NCBI GenBank assembly: GCA_020736575.1 | Contig: JAGPYM010000016.1 | Coordinates: forward strand, 310,001 to 374,000 | Reading direction: 5' to 3' | Origin: Thelonectria olida | Taxonomy: Eukaryota > Ascomycota > Sordariomycetes > Hypocreales > Nectriaceae | DNA length: 64,000 bases | Shown: in pieces, positions 21,923 through 33,642 of the stretch | How the letters are laid out: every line of letters starts with the position of its first letter | How positions within the stretch are numbered: the stretch's first letter is position 1 | Notes under the pieces: generated by a model | Told to the model about the DNA's origin: nothing | The model's input: only the letters and a program-made list of their open reading frames with translations | The model's database searches: none | Position numbers and translations under genes: made by a program

Positions 21923-23797
21923 ATGGCTGTGGACCACATCACCAGTCCCGCCGCGGACGAGAAGAGGGCTGGCCCCAAGCAAATGTTTGCTGATGAAAAC
22001 GCACCCTCTGTTCGAGATGATAGCGAGACGCAACCTCAGGCCTACGAACAAGAGACGTTCGCCACCCGCAACGGCCTCAACCTCGAGTCGTTCAAGAAAC
22101 GGCACTATGGACTCGGGCTGGTGGAGCTTGATCGAAAGATGAAGCCTCGCCATCTTAACATGATTGCCATTGGCGGTTCTATCGGCGCTGGATTCTATGT
22201 GGGCTCTGGAAGTGCTCTGGCCAAGGGTGTAAGTTCATGGGACTACTCAAGTCAAAGGATTTTCGAAGGCGATGCTGACATGTTGAAATGATAGGGCCCC
22301 GGCACTCTATTCGTTGACTTTCTCATCATCAGCATCATGGTCTTCAACGTCGGTATGGTTCCCTCCAAATTGCCCCCCCCCCCGGACATGTACTTCCAGG
22401 TTCTAACAAAGATCTCAGTCTATGCCTTGGGCGAACTCGCCATCATGTTCCCCGTGTCCGGCGGTTTCTACACCTATTCTACCCGCTTCATCGACCCCTC
22501 GTTTGGCTTTGCCATGGCCTGGAATTATGCGTTCCAGTGGGCTGTCACTTTGCCTCTTGAACTGACAGTCTGCTCCATCACCATCAGCTACTGGAACGAC
22601 GAGGTGTCCCCCGGTGTGTGGATCGCCATTTTTCTCCTTGCCATTATTGTTCTAAACATGTTTGGAACGCTTGGATACGCTGAGGAAGAGTTCTGGGCAG
22701 CGTGCTTCAAGCTCGCGTCCACGAGCATCTTCATCATCATCGCGCTGGTCCTCGTGAACGGAGGCGGGCCCAAGTCAGGCCGCTATTCTGAATATTGGGG
22801 CACAAAGTACTGGGAGGGGCCTGATGTCTTTAAGAACGGGTTCAAGGGCTTCTGTTCCGTCTTCGTGACGGCTGCTTTCTCCTTTGCCGGTACTGAGCTC
22901 GTCGGTCTTGCGGCAGCCGAATCCAAGAACCCGACCGAGGCTGTCCCTGGCGCCATCAAGCAGGTCTTTTGGCGCATCTCCATGTTCTACATCATCGGTC
23001 TGTTCTTCATTGGTCTTTTGATTGACTGCAACGACCCGTCTCTGCTCTCTGCGAGTTCCAACAGCTCAAAGGCTTCGCCGTTTGTTCTCGTTGGCAAGTA
23101 TGCTGGCCTGCATGGACTCGACCACTACATGAACGTCGTCATTCTTTCTTCCGTTTTGTCAATCGGCATTGCCTCTGTTTACGGCGGCTCTCGTACCCTC
23201 ACGGCTGTCAGTCAACAGGGCTATGGACCCAAGATTTTTACATACATCGACAAGGCAGGACGGCCTTTGCCGTCGGTGGCTGCGATCATCGTCTTTGGTT
23301 TCCTTGCCTTCCTCAACTTGGATGGAAGCGGCACTACTATTTTTGAGTGGCTGCAGGCGCTGTCTGGTCTAGCAACGCTCTTCTCATGGGGTTCTATCTG
23401 TCTTGCGCACATTCGATTCCGCTCTGCATGGAAGCATCACGGACACACACTTGATGAGATCCCTTTCCAGGCCATCGGTGGCGTGTACGGCTCGTGGGTC
23501 GGCCTCACTTTTATCATTCTCATCTTGATTGCCCAGTTCTATACAGCCATTGTCGCTCCTCCAGGAGAGTCTGGTATGGGCACGGTAGAGGACTTTTTCA
23601 AGTCATATCTAGGCTTCCCTATTATGCTCTTGTTCTGGGCAATTGGGTACTTGTGGAAGCGATCTGGCTGGCTAAAGTTGACCGATATTGATATCGACAC
23701 AGGTCGACGCGAGCACGACTGGGATGCGATTCGTGCGAACCGCGAGTTAATTGCTTCATACCCGTTCTGGAAACGCATGATCTACTTCTTATTCTAA
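21923..23797 (+). CDS. Amino-acid permease, YAT family (APC superfamily)
   Basis: Three exons (21923-22228, 22295-22352, 22419-23797) encode 580 residues. After a ~70-residue cytosolic N-terminus comes the family signature RHLNMIAIGGSIGAGF at the first helix. GGPGTLFVDF and GELAIMFPVSGGFYTY then follow, which is the substrate-binding region of yeast-type general amino-acid permeases. About twelve hydrophobic helices can be counted. The C-terminus ends FWKRMIYFLF, a short cytosolic tail typical of Gap1/Dip5-type transporters, where it controls endocytosis. It is an H+-coupled plasma-membrane importer of amino acids; the exact substrate range cannot be read from sequence. Intron 2 holds an 11-base cytosine run at 22373-22383. 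It converges with the cupin gene, 189 bp away. Confidence 0.95.
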
Positions 23798-23986
23798 CAT
23801 GCGTCGTCAATCTATGTCTTCTTACGCAGTATAACAATCATTTAAGTTGATCAAATCTATTGTCTTGTGAACACTTTCATACGGGAATTTGAATCCTTTA
23901 ATTGATGTCTTATACTTTGTGAAGTAATAGTCCAGCAGAAGATTACCAGTGAATCTGGTGTTGGTATTTCTATTTATGAAGGCCAG

Positions 23987-24394
23987 TTATTCAACTCCCT
24001 TGGTCTCACCCTTCTGCTCATACTCCTCATCCGTCACTTCTTCGTGCCACGTCGTTTTACCCAAACCAATGACCATATGCGTCATAAGGCTCCCATTGTC
24101 AGCTCCGTGCCAATGGGTCGTTCCAGGGGCCGCCCAAATAACATCTCCGGCTTCGATCCGACGCGGCTTTTCTCCCTTGTCGCAAATCCAGCCAGTGCCG
24201 TTCAGGACCTTTAGTACCTGTCCGTCATCGTGTGTGTGCCAGTATGTTCTTGCGCAAGGTGTAAAAGTGACGTTTGCGATGGCGGTTTTTGGCTCGGCGT
24301 GAATGAGGTCGAGATAGACTTCGCCCGTGAATGTTTTGTCGACTTTGGTTGTTTTTTGGGAGCTTTGGGATGCTCTGAAGACGGTTGACGGCAT
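23987..24394 (-). CDS. Small single-domain cupin protein
   Basis: One exon from ATG 24394 encodes 135 residues. The cupin motif 1 is present as WHTHDDGQVLKVLNGTG and motif 2 as GDVIWAAPGTTHWHGA, giving His ligands for a metal in the usual beta-barrel pocket. The protein lacks a signal peptide and is therefore cytosolic. It resembles the small cupins often annotated as carboxymuconolactone-decarboxylase-associated or quercetinase-like, but the substrate is unknown. It shares an intergenic region with the Zn2Cys6 regulator at 25620 and is convergent with the amino-acid permease. Confidence 0.88.
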   Translation of the reverse strand: MPSTVFRASQSSQKTTKVDKTFTGEVYLDLIHAEPKTAIANVTFTPCARTYWHTHDDGQVLKVLNGTGWICDKGEKPRRIEAGDVIWAAPGTTHWHGADNGSLMTHMVIGLGKTTWHEEVTDEEYEQKGETKGVE

Positions 24395-25619
24395 GGTTAT
24401 AATTATTGACTGACAAGTTGGGTGGTTTTCTTTAAGGAAGTTGCTTGGACACTAGGGTTGGCGAATAATTTAGGAAGTATCGAGGATAAAATATGTTATA
24501 TGTGTCGTTGCATTGTTGGAAGATCTTGTGATGTATATATATCTCCCCAATATCCCTCAGGATGGCTCGTAGCCCACTCTAATCATGGCTGACTTGGGTT
24601 AATGCAGATTGCTGACAGGCCGCAGACCCACGTTGAGGACCGGTATCCCATTCAGATCTAGTGAATTAGTGTCTCTCATGGCTAAGGAAAGGAATACTCA
24701 AGGCGGTGACGACGCTCAGTTGAAGGTGGGATATTGCATCATTATGCAACCTGCTGACGCTTTTGAGGTCTCAAACTAATTGAGCGTTTTCACTGCGTCA
24801 TGGTCACAAATGACAATTAAGAACTGGCATTTGGTACGAAATCTAAAACTCGAGTTCTTTCTAACTATCTTTGATGTGTTTTTCTCTCCTGTGGTTCTTC
24901 AATATGAATTCGTTGGGTGCCCTCCAAGGTCCAAATGGTAACAGGGTGCACCACTTCCATCGATTTGAACTCTCCACTTCCGCATGTCATTCTCAAACAG
25001 CTCCAAACAGTAGATAAATACATTAATAGGCATTAAACGGGCGCTATATAACACTATAGAAAGTTTCTTTTATAATCTGGTATTTCCTCTGCGTTTTGTC
25101 GAGCCTAGTCGAGGGTAAGTTCTTATGAAAGTGCTGTGCATGCGGGTTATTGTTAATCCACTCCGGATGAATCTGCCGCGGCTTGATGGCCCAGGGGACA
25201 TTGTGAAAATGTTTCTATTTTTAAGAGTGATACTACCTCGATTAATTATCGAAAATTGGACAGCTTCATTATTTTTATCAGAGAGCACTAAAGGTGTGCT
25301 TATAAGTCCGCGAATCAAGACAAGCTGAGAACATCAGATGAGGAATAGCTAATGGAAAGAAAGGAGTTATTCCGAACCAGTGTTAAAGCGGCGCCAGTTT
25401 CGCATTAATTCGGATTGGTCTCAAGAACGAACTCTCTGCACGGGCCTCGGACCAATAACCGAGAGAGAGATAAGGTACCTCGAATAAAGGAGATCCACCA
25501 CGCGCCGAAACCTGTTGTCCCAACTCCCGTCCATCGCATCGACAACTGCCGACTGCAACCACCGCGTCTCGGAATGTCCCGGCCGCGACCATCAACTTCA
25601 TGAGACTCTCATCCAGATC
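24395..25619. promoter_or_regulatory. Divergent promoter region, cupin / Zn2Cys6 regulator
   Basis: This 1.2 kb segment separates two divergent starts. It is AT-rich in the middle. A TATATATAT element near 24534-24542 lies about 140 bp upstream of the cupin ATG. No gene is seen. Confidence 0.45.
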
Positions 25620-28075
25620 ATGGCTGCCGACCATGTAGATGCCGCGACCCCGCAGTCTTCGGCTGCCGCGTCAGCGAAACGCGGGGCTCATCCATCGACA
25701 GACAATCGGAGGTCTAAGCGGGCAAAATATGCCCCTGTTGCTTGGTATTGGTGTCTGAAGCATTGATCGGGAATGATGGCTGACCAGATGCAGCAATGAG
25801 TGCAAAAAGAAGAAGCTCAAGTGCATCAGAGAAGATCACGATGAGGCATGTCGGAGGTGCATAGCTGGTGACAACTTGTGCATCTTCACTGTAAACCACC
25901 AGCAACAACAGCAGCAACGCCAGCGTCAGAATCACCATAATGAACCAGACGAAACACCGGACCGGCGCATCTCAGTGGAAAGAAACGAAACTATGAGGCC
26001 GGAAGACCCCAGCTTAAGGGACGAAGTGGCAAAACTCCGAGAGCAAGTTGCATCTCTGACTGCTTCGCTTCGAGAAATCAACAACAGGACTGCTCACATG
26101 ACCTCGCGCTCACCCGCCGTCAACTCACAGCAAAACCCCAGTCCCGTATACACAACCGCGTCGACATATCGTCCGCCTGAGCCGAGACAACCGCAGTTCA
26201 TCGGACCGACGAGATCTACCTTCAGTTTACGCATTGCCGAAACATCCCTTACGCGGATGGGCATCCAAACCGGCGAGACGCCTGAGAGCAGATCTGCCTC
26301 ACCAGTCCCGCCCGAAGATCCCTCCCCTGCAGAGATTCAGAATCTCCCTGCAGACTTGCAGCAAGGGTCGGATTGTCTGTTGACTTTTGAGCTTGACGAG
26401 TTGCTGCGTTTATTGGATGTATATGAGGAAGAAATCGAGTCGGTGTATCCTTTTACGAACATTAAAGAGTTCTCGGCGCGATTACCTGCGATCCTCAACT
26501 ATGTCAGGAATTGTGGCACCTCTCCATCAGGTGAACCCTCGGATACTGAGCCTCAGATGGGTCAGATCGAGCTGAAAGACGTACAGCTCGTCAAGCTGGC
26601 CATTGCCACGGCCATTATTATCGAGGCTAGGGGTTCCAATGCACTCAGCAAGAGGCTCGTAGACTCTGTGGAGTCTGTGGTTTGTCGGGTGTCGGGCGAA
26701 GCGAAAATAGATCTCAAAGAAGTGCAGATAATGACGATGCTGGTGAGTTCAGATGCCGTTGGCATGGCCGCATGAGCACCGATGCTGACTTGAGACAGAG
26801 CATTTTCTGGTTCCATGCCGGGGAAGAACTTCTTGCTTGGCGAGCCATTGGCATTTCTGGCCGAGAGGTCTTGGAGATTGGATTGCATAGGCGCGCCATT
26901 CTTTTGGAGAATTTCCCAGGAGCCAAGGAGAGAGATATGGCTGTGCGCACCTTTTGGTGTGTCTATGCCCTCGACCGACGTTGGAGCTTTGGCACAAGTC
27001 TGTCTTTTGCCCTCATTGACAGAGACATTGATCCAGAATTACCAGAGCCTGTATGTGGACCGTCTTTGTTGTCTCCTGATTGCCACACTGATCTTGACTA
27101 ACTGGCTTGTGTAAATAGGGAGACGAATACCTATATCTTCGCTGCATGGTCTCATATGGAAGGCTCTGCTCAAAGGTCTGGGAAGCTCTGCCACCCTTTG
27201 AACTGCCGTCTCAATTCATCCCCAAGGATACGGTTGCGTTTCTGGATTTCCAGACTCACAACTGGCTCAACTCGATCCCATCCGAGCTTCAACTCAAACA
27301 TCCTCGTCTCGGCTTAGCCCCGCGTAATCAGCCCCGGGTTCTGCACCGACTGCGGGTATTGTTATATCTCAGAGGCAATCATATTCGCACATTGGTCCAC
27401 CGTCATCATCTTCTGAGCACTTTGAGCATCAAGGCGGATATGCAAGGTGCGCGACTGGTGCTTGATATTGCCCAGGACACCATCGAGGTGCTGGTTCATT
27501 TGAACGATACGAGTGACATATATGCCCGACAGCAAAACGCGTTCAACTACTTTTTACTAAGCGCCCTAGCCGCCATTCTTCTAGGAGTCTGCCACGCCCC
27601 GGATATATTCGCTGAGCCTTGCCGAGAGAGCTTTCTAAAAGCTGTGCAGCTAGTGAAGAGCTTCTCTCGCGAAGGCCACGCCAGCCGGCGGCTCTGGAAG
27701 ACAATCCGGGGCTTGTTACCCGGATTTCGTGTATTTGGCCTTCAAAGTGACTCGGACAAGCCGGAAGGGCCGGCGGAAGCCCCTGCAAACTTGCAAGTGG
27801 TGCGGGTTGAAGACACCGGCAAAAAGAGAGCAGAGGATGCAGACGCCGCGGCAAGGCTTGACGAGGCCTGGGACCCTCAGCCGTCGTTTGATGCATCTGT
27901 GCCAGACATGTTCAAGATGGGCGGTGATCTCATGAGTCTTTTCGATGCGTTTGGGAATCACACGGCGCATCTGGTACCGCCTGGGCCCTCGATGCCATTC
28001 TCGGGGGTGGATGAGCAGGGCATGTCGCTGGGGAGCCCTGAGGAGATTGCTCGTCGCTTTCAGGGACTACTTTAG
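25620..28075 (+). CDS. Zn2Cys6 transcription factor with fungal_trans domain
   Basis: Four exons (25620-25744, 25794-26742, 26799-27050, 27119-28075) encode 760 residues. The zinc cluster at residues 42-71 has spacing CX2CX6CX8CX2CX6C and is split by intron 1. It begins CNECKKKKLKC, with the basic residues that contact CGG half-sites. A Gln-rich linker and a short coiled coil (LRDEVAKLREQVASL) suggest dimerisation. The middle holds the fungal-specific regulatory domain, with GREVLEIGLHRRA and AVRTFWCVYALDRRWSFG corresponding to its conserved core. The protein is expected in the nucleus as a pathway-specific activator. Its neighbours (two permeases, an aldehyde dehydrogenase and a cupin) are plausible targets, which is inference. 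The first in-frame ATG after an upstream TTG frame was chosen as start. Confidence 0.93.
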
Positions 28076-28304
28076 CGTTGTGACGGGCCCAATATTGGCT
28101 AGGGAATTGTATAAGAGAGAAGAAGATATTGTGTATTGAGTATGTAACGGTATTGATGCAATTAGTAGCTGTATTTTACTGGGATTTCGACACTGCCGGC
28201 TGCGATGGTTCAAAGGAGGATGATCTGATTTTAAATCTTGATGTCTATTCAACTATACCGACCTATTGTGCTTGATAAACCCTATTGTAACAAGACAATA
28301 TTCT

Positions 28305-30143
28305 CTAACAACTACTGCTCCCATCCGTAATAGGAACTCCAGTAACAACGCTGGTATTAACGATGGGCACCTCAAACTTATGCTTGGCCGAGACATAATA
28401 GTAGATGACCCCGAATAACATCCAGCCCGCACAAACAACGATAGAATAGTTCATGTTCTGCGCAGTGACGGGCATGACAGACGGAAAGGTGCTAAAGATG
28501 ACGACCACAACGATCCAGATCAGACTGACAATGTTGAAGAGGGGGCCGAGCACTGGTCCCAACTTGAAGGGCCCGTACTCTGAGGGAGCAAGGTTCTTGC
28601 GGCCGTAGATGAGCATGTAGATGATGGGAAGCATGTAACTCGCGTACATTCCGATAATCGCCATGGATAAAATGGCGTTGAACGCAGTCGTGTTGCCCAG
28701 GTAGATGAAGCCCAGCAGCATCTGAAGAACCGTGATTAATACCACAGCTCGGACTGGGATCTGGTGGCTCTTGTTGACTTTACTCAGGTATCGATCGAAA
28801 GGCATTGCACGATCCCGAGCAAAAGCCCACAGGGTCCTCGAAGTCGACGTGACACCAGCTACTGTAGCAGCCGTAGCAGTCCCGATAATTATGATGGACA
28901 TCATAGTTGCGCCAACACGGCTCTTTGTCACGTCGGAGAAGATCTGCATGAACGGAAAGCCCGTCTTGGTTTCGAGAAGGGACGCGAGAGAGCTGGTTGA
29001 AAATAGGAGCATGGTGCCGTAGACGAGGCCCATGAGTCCGTTGGCGGCGACGCTTCCGACCATGGCAATGGGCACGTTTCGGCTGGCATTTGGCATTTCC
29101 TCGGCTAAATGACAGGCTGCATCGTAGCTAAGAATGAATGTCAGAAGGCGTGTGGGTTTTGCAAGTTTGTCAATAGGTCTCTTACCCAAGGAAGGGGTAC
29201 ACAGCACTCAGAAGGCCTACCAGCCATGATACTCCATCGCTTTCCCAGCCGCTTGAGTTGACGAATTCAGTGAAGACGAATGAGGCCGTGTTCTTGGGGG
29301 CCATGACGCCTAGGACAATGAGGATGGCCACAAAACCGCCAATATGAAGGACCCCTTCGGAAACGTTAGCATATCAACCACTTGATTTTGAACAAGGGCT
29401 GGTGAGATATGCTTACCTGAAATGAGGTTGGCCGTCGGCAACAACTTTGATCCCCAGATATTGATAGCCATGGCGTACACCAAAATGGCCCAGTAGAAGA
29501 GCATGCCTTGCCATCTCGTCGGGCCGTACGAATCCTCATTGAGGACAATCAAGGCTTGCGTTTGGAGGCCGGCGGCAAAGGCTGCCGATGCAGTAAGGAC
29601 GATTTGTCCTCCGACAGAGATCCAGCCGGTGATGAAGGAAGCTGTCGATCGAGACGAGGAAGGGCAAAGAGCTGCGACCCAGTGGTATTGTCCTGGAGCA
29701 AGAGACTTGTTAGTATCCAGGTGCGTATCTGACTGAATGCAATAGGGCGTGAGAGTGAAGTTGAGTAGTACCTCCTGCGGTTGGATATATAGAAGCAATC
29801 TCTCCGAGCGATGCCGCAATGCAGACGGTGCATATAACAGATAAAAGTCTTCCCCGTGTTAGCCTTTCGGTGACGACCGCAATTCCCTGTGAGTAGAAAC
29901 ATACAGATTATAGAACAAACACGGCGCACCACCACTCGCCAAAGCAGTTGCGATGACGGTCGACAAGGCCTCCCACGTCCCCATTAAACACACACATAGT
30001 GCACCCAGAGCCAGAAGCGAGAACTGGCGATTCAACTCTTGCGTGTGACCGAGCTGCGCCAGTCGCGCGTCGTCGGCGTTGATGGTTGCAGCGTCAAAGT
30101 CGACGTGCGTCTCGAGAGGCGTCTTTTTCATATCAGAGTCCAT
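28305..30143 (-). CDS. GABA/choline-type amino-acid permease (ACT family, APC superfamily)
   Basis: Five exons (30143-29905, 29848-29772, 29692-29417, 29354-29186, 29127-28305) encode 527 residues. The N-terminus LGHTQELNRQFSLLALG starts the first helix, and TWEALSTVIATALASGG and IYPTAGGQYHWVAAL are the conserved loops of fungal GABA, choline and polyamine permeases. The family block ACHLAEEMPNASRNVP is intact. About twelve membrane helices are visible. It should import a small amine or amino acid across the plasma membrane. It is tail to tail with the regulator (229 bp) and divergent from the aldehyde dehydrogenase, so an amine or GABA catabolic function is plausible. The sequence does not settle GABA versus choline. 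Confidence 0.92.
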
Positions 30144-30215
30144 GTTGAAGATTGCGATCTCGTTGAATGCGGTGCAGATTTCACGAGGAGCGACATGGTT
30201 GTGGAATAGATTAAA

Positions 30216-30224
30216 TTTATATAT
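30216..30224 (-). promoter_or_regulatory. TATA-box-like element of the 28305-30143 permease
   Basis: On the minus strand ATATATAAA lies about 75 bp upstream of the permease ATG at 30143, in the usual place for a core promoter. Confidence 0.4.
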
Positions 30225-31491
30225 GCTTAATCTATCGATGTGTTTCCCGCATCGCAATCTATTCGCGGCCTGGCTTGGCTGCATGTACGACGTGCTTGTA
30301 CCAGAATGTCTCAGTCTGCGTCGTCCTCTAACGAAAGCAGCGTTATCTCAAACCAACAGTCCAATCATCTGGCGGTTGCGAGTCCAGCATATCGAGCTGT
30401 GGGCACAGCCTTATCATTGCGCCCTTGAGGGGTGGGCTTGGGAGGGATAGCGCAGAGATAAGCTGCAGAGCAGGGCATCGGGCTGTTCCGGGATTCCGAT
30501 CCATCGTATATATAACGGGCATATGGAGGTTCCGATTTATCGTGGTTCCGGCAGGGACAGGCTCGATGCATGAGTCAAGGTGGTGCGCAAATGCGATGCA
30601 TTTCGATGAATCTAGATGTTGTCCTCAGGGGATGATCCCATCTCTCAGGAGGTAGATTATATGTCGTGAGGTTTTTGCTTTGTTACTAAAGCACATGCCA
30701 GGTTTGGCAGGTAAGAAAGAGTTGTCCCTGATGTTAGCAGGCTCATATTGACCTCGGTATTGGAGTGTTGGTTGACACTGAGTCAATAACCTGTGCCACA
30801 TGGACTGGACGTGTTTTTCCACGTCACAATGGTGAAAGATGGAGACCAACGACGCAAATAGACACAGAGAGACTTGTGCGTTGACAGTTGTCATCATCAT
30901 GGACCATCTGGAATGAACTGAAACAGCCCGAATGTCAGGAATGCTGTGTTCGTCTCACACAGCAGGGCAATCATGATGCATTCATGGTCGCTCTTTTGGC
31001 CTGAAATGGAAGAAAGGTGCGATCAGGGTTGTCCACAAATGGTTGCAGATCATCTGTGACAGGGGGTTAGCTTGCGAACGAGCCCCGAGATTCGGATGCT
31101 TGGACTTACCTGAATGGCCGTCACAGTGATATGGTAGATGGAGTAATTGCGCTTAATATGTGCACATGGCGATTCAGCACTCACCCACGTGTGAGAGACA
31201 TGTGCTCGCACGAGTGGGAAAAGGAGTCAATCTGGGGTATGGCGGCAAGCCATAATATGTGTTGGGCGAGGCTTTAATTTAAATCATTCGAGAGGTCCAT
31301 GTGGCTGAAACTATTTGGACTGTTGGACCAACAGATGGTTTCATGCGAATCCTGTGAGGGAGAATTGGCCTCGGCAATTGAGAATGGCCAGTCTGTTCGG
31401 CCGTGGTTCCTTTGTACAGCATATGAGGGTGTATCATATCGCTGCGGAGAGACTGACAACTCGTGCAGTTTCGAGCCTTTGGACGAAACAC

Positions 31492-31549
31492 CGGAACTTT
31501 CCAGGACGGAATGTGTTAAGATATCGGAAAGGGAGTCGGAATTTCGGAA
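31492..31549 (+). repeat. Cluster of five CGGAA motifs
   Basis: Five CGGAA pentamers on one strand fall within 58 bp, at intervals of 15, 18, 12 and 8 bp. Chance would give far fewer than one. They lie about 0.5 kb upstream of the aldehyde dehydrogenase and 1.35 kb upstream of the divergent permease, and may form an array of regulator half-sites. Confidence 0.5.
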
Positions 31550-32021
31550 CAGCTCGCTCATCCACCACACCAACCTCGTCACTAACTCACCCCCTTGCTA
31601 CCCCAGGACCCCAGCCTCGGTCGAGATAAGAAACCGATTGGGTCAAGAAGGTGAGAATTTGCGGGGTCAAAGAACGGCATCGGAATTTCTCCTTGTGCTC
31701 GGCAATCCCAGGGCGGTTCGCCTGCTGAATCCGCCGAAGTAGCACTGTAGGATAATTACGTGGTTTGCTGCGACGGAAGGGAGACGCTTGAGGTCATAAC
31801 CGGATTCCGGCGGGTTAATACCGTCAGATGCGGGCAATTGAGCTGCTTACGTGGGATGATGTCTTCGTTTGTTCGTAGGTATATAGAGTGAGATGGAGAA
31901 TGAACCGGGGGGCCTTTGACTTCGTTCCATTATCTGGATGAGAGTGGTCTGAATTGACGTTATCGTCGAAGTCGTGCATATCCCCACCACACGCATATCA
32001 ACCCCCTGTTTATTACCCCCG

Positions 32022-33642
32022 ATGGCTTCAATTACTCTCAAAGGCGCCGAAGGTCGCGAGATTTCTGGTTCGTGGAGTCATCTACCTAATCTTGGCGATA
32101 TAAGCTGACACAACATTAATTGCAGTCCCGACTGGCCTCTTCATCGACAACGAGTTTGTCGCCGCATCCAACAACGCAACGCTAGATCTCGAGAACCCAG
32201 CTACCGGAGCTCACCTCGCCAAGGTATCGGCAGCCCAGAAAGAAGATGTCGACCGCGCCGTCGGATCAGCAAAGAAGGCATACAAGACGTGGAAGACCGA
32301 GTCACCCGAAAAGAGACGGGCCTTGATCAACAAGCTGGCGGATCTGGTCGAGAGAGACGCAAAGGACCTGGCCTCGCTCGAAGCCATCGATGGCGGCATT
32401 CTGTATCGCGACTCAACCGGCCTCCATGTCCCACAGGCAATTGACACGCTGCGATACTTTGCTGGCTGGGCGGACAAGGTTGATGGTGTGTCGATGACGA
32501 TTCCCCAAGGCTTTGCATACACGCGACGTGAACCAATTGGTGTGTGTGCTGCCGTTGTGCCATGGAATGCGCCGTTGTAAGTGCTGTCCCTGCATCCTCA
32601 ATTTGAATTACGCAGTGTGTGAAAACCGGCTTTGCTAACTTGCTTGCCAACCAGGATGATCACCATCTGGAAGCTCGCTCCCGCCATTGCCGCCGGCAAC
32701 ACCTTGATCATCAAGACCCCAGAGATGTGTCCCCTTTACGGCCAAAAGCTCGGCCAACTCATCGCCGAAGCTGGTTTCCCCCCAGGAGTCATCAATATTC
32801 TCTGCGGCATTGGCGCCGTGGCTGGCCAGGCCCTCGCCGAGCACAATGAGATCAAGAAGTTGTCCTTTACCGGAAGTCCCGGGGTTGGTCGATCTATCCT
32901 CGCCACGTCAGCGAAAACCAACCTGAAGCAGGTCACGTTGGAGCTGGGTGGTAAGGGCCCTTCAATTGTATTTGACGATGCCGACTGGGAGAATGCCCTG
33001 CTCTGGACCACGCTGGGCATTACCGTGAACAACGGCCAGATCTGCGCTGCTGGCAGCCGAATCTACGTTCAGGATACCATTTACGCCAAGTTCGTCGAGG
33101 AATTTAGCAAGCGAAGCCGCGATGCCATCCACGGCGACCCGTTGCACTCGGAAACGACAAAGGGCCCCGTCATGAACAAGGCTCAGCTCGACAAGATGGT
33201 GGCATATGTCGAAAAGGGCCACAAGGGTGGTGCGAGACTTCTACACGGCGGCGAAAAGATCGGCGACAAGGGCCATTACTTTGCCAACACAGCGTTTGCT
33301 GATGTGTCCCAGGACGCAGCCATCATGCAGGAGGAGATCTTCGGACCCTTCGCGGCCATTGCGCCCTTTGCGACGGAGGAGGAGGCCATCGCCAAGGCGA
33401 ACGACACGTCGTACGGACTGAGCGCGGCCGTGTTTACGAATGACCTGAACAAGGCGTTCCGCGTGACCGAGGGTGTCGAGTCCGGCCAGATTACTGTCAA
33501 CACCTGGGGGACGGTGAATGCGAACACGCCCTTTGGTGGTGTCAAGGAGAGTGGCTTTGGACGTGACAATGGAAAGGAGGCGCTCGATGAGTGGACGACG
33601 GTGAAGACTGTCAAGCTCAATATTCTGGCAAGCAAGTTGTGA
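32022..33642 (+). CDS. NAD(P)+-dependent aldehyde dehydrogenase
   Basis: Three exons (32022-32067, 32126-32576, 32655-33642) encode 494 residues, the full ALDH length. The catalytic general base is E262 in LELGGKGPS and the nucleophile is C296 in NNGQICAAGSR. The cofactor region has PWNAPL...WKLAPAIAAGNTLI and FTGSPGVGR. The C-terminal substrate-channel motif PFGGVKESGFGRDNG is intact. The enzyme oxidises an aldehyde to its acid in the cytosol; no targeting peptide is seen. Sequence features fit the broad class of fungal general, betaine-aldehyde and aminoaldehyde dehydrogenases. Its divergence from a GABA/choline-type permease suggests a role in amine breakdown, which is inference. Donor 1 is a non-consensus GTTCGT. 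Confidence 0.96.

Larger units (their letters stand above)
30144..32021. promoter_or_regulatory. Divergent regulatory region, permease / aldehyde dehydrogenase
   Basis: This 1.9 kb region carries the promoters of the divergent permease and dehydrogenase genes. Five same-strand CGGAA motifs start at 31492, 31507, 31525, 31537 and 31545, and a sixth starts at 31681. A CCGGATTCCGGCGG block spans about 31800-31813. A TATATAG element lies near 31880, about 140 bp before the dehydrogenase ATG. CGG-containing motifs are what Zn2Cys6 factors bind, so the nearby regulator is a candidate. The open frame at 31299-31742 has no support as a gene. Confidence 0.5.

Noticed and set aside
21641..22153. 170-codon minus-strand frame over the permease promoter and first exon
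   Set aside because: It overlaps the confident permease exon in antisense and resembles no protein.
31299..31742. 147-codon open frame on the plus strand upstream of the aldehyde dehydrogenase
   Set aside because: No recognisable domain, odd composition, and it covers the CGGAA array and promoter region; better explained as chance.
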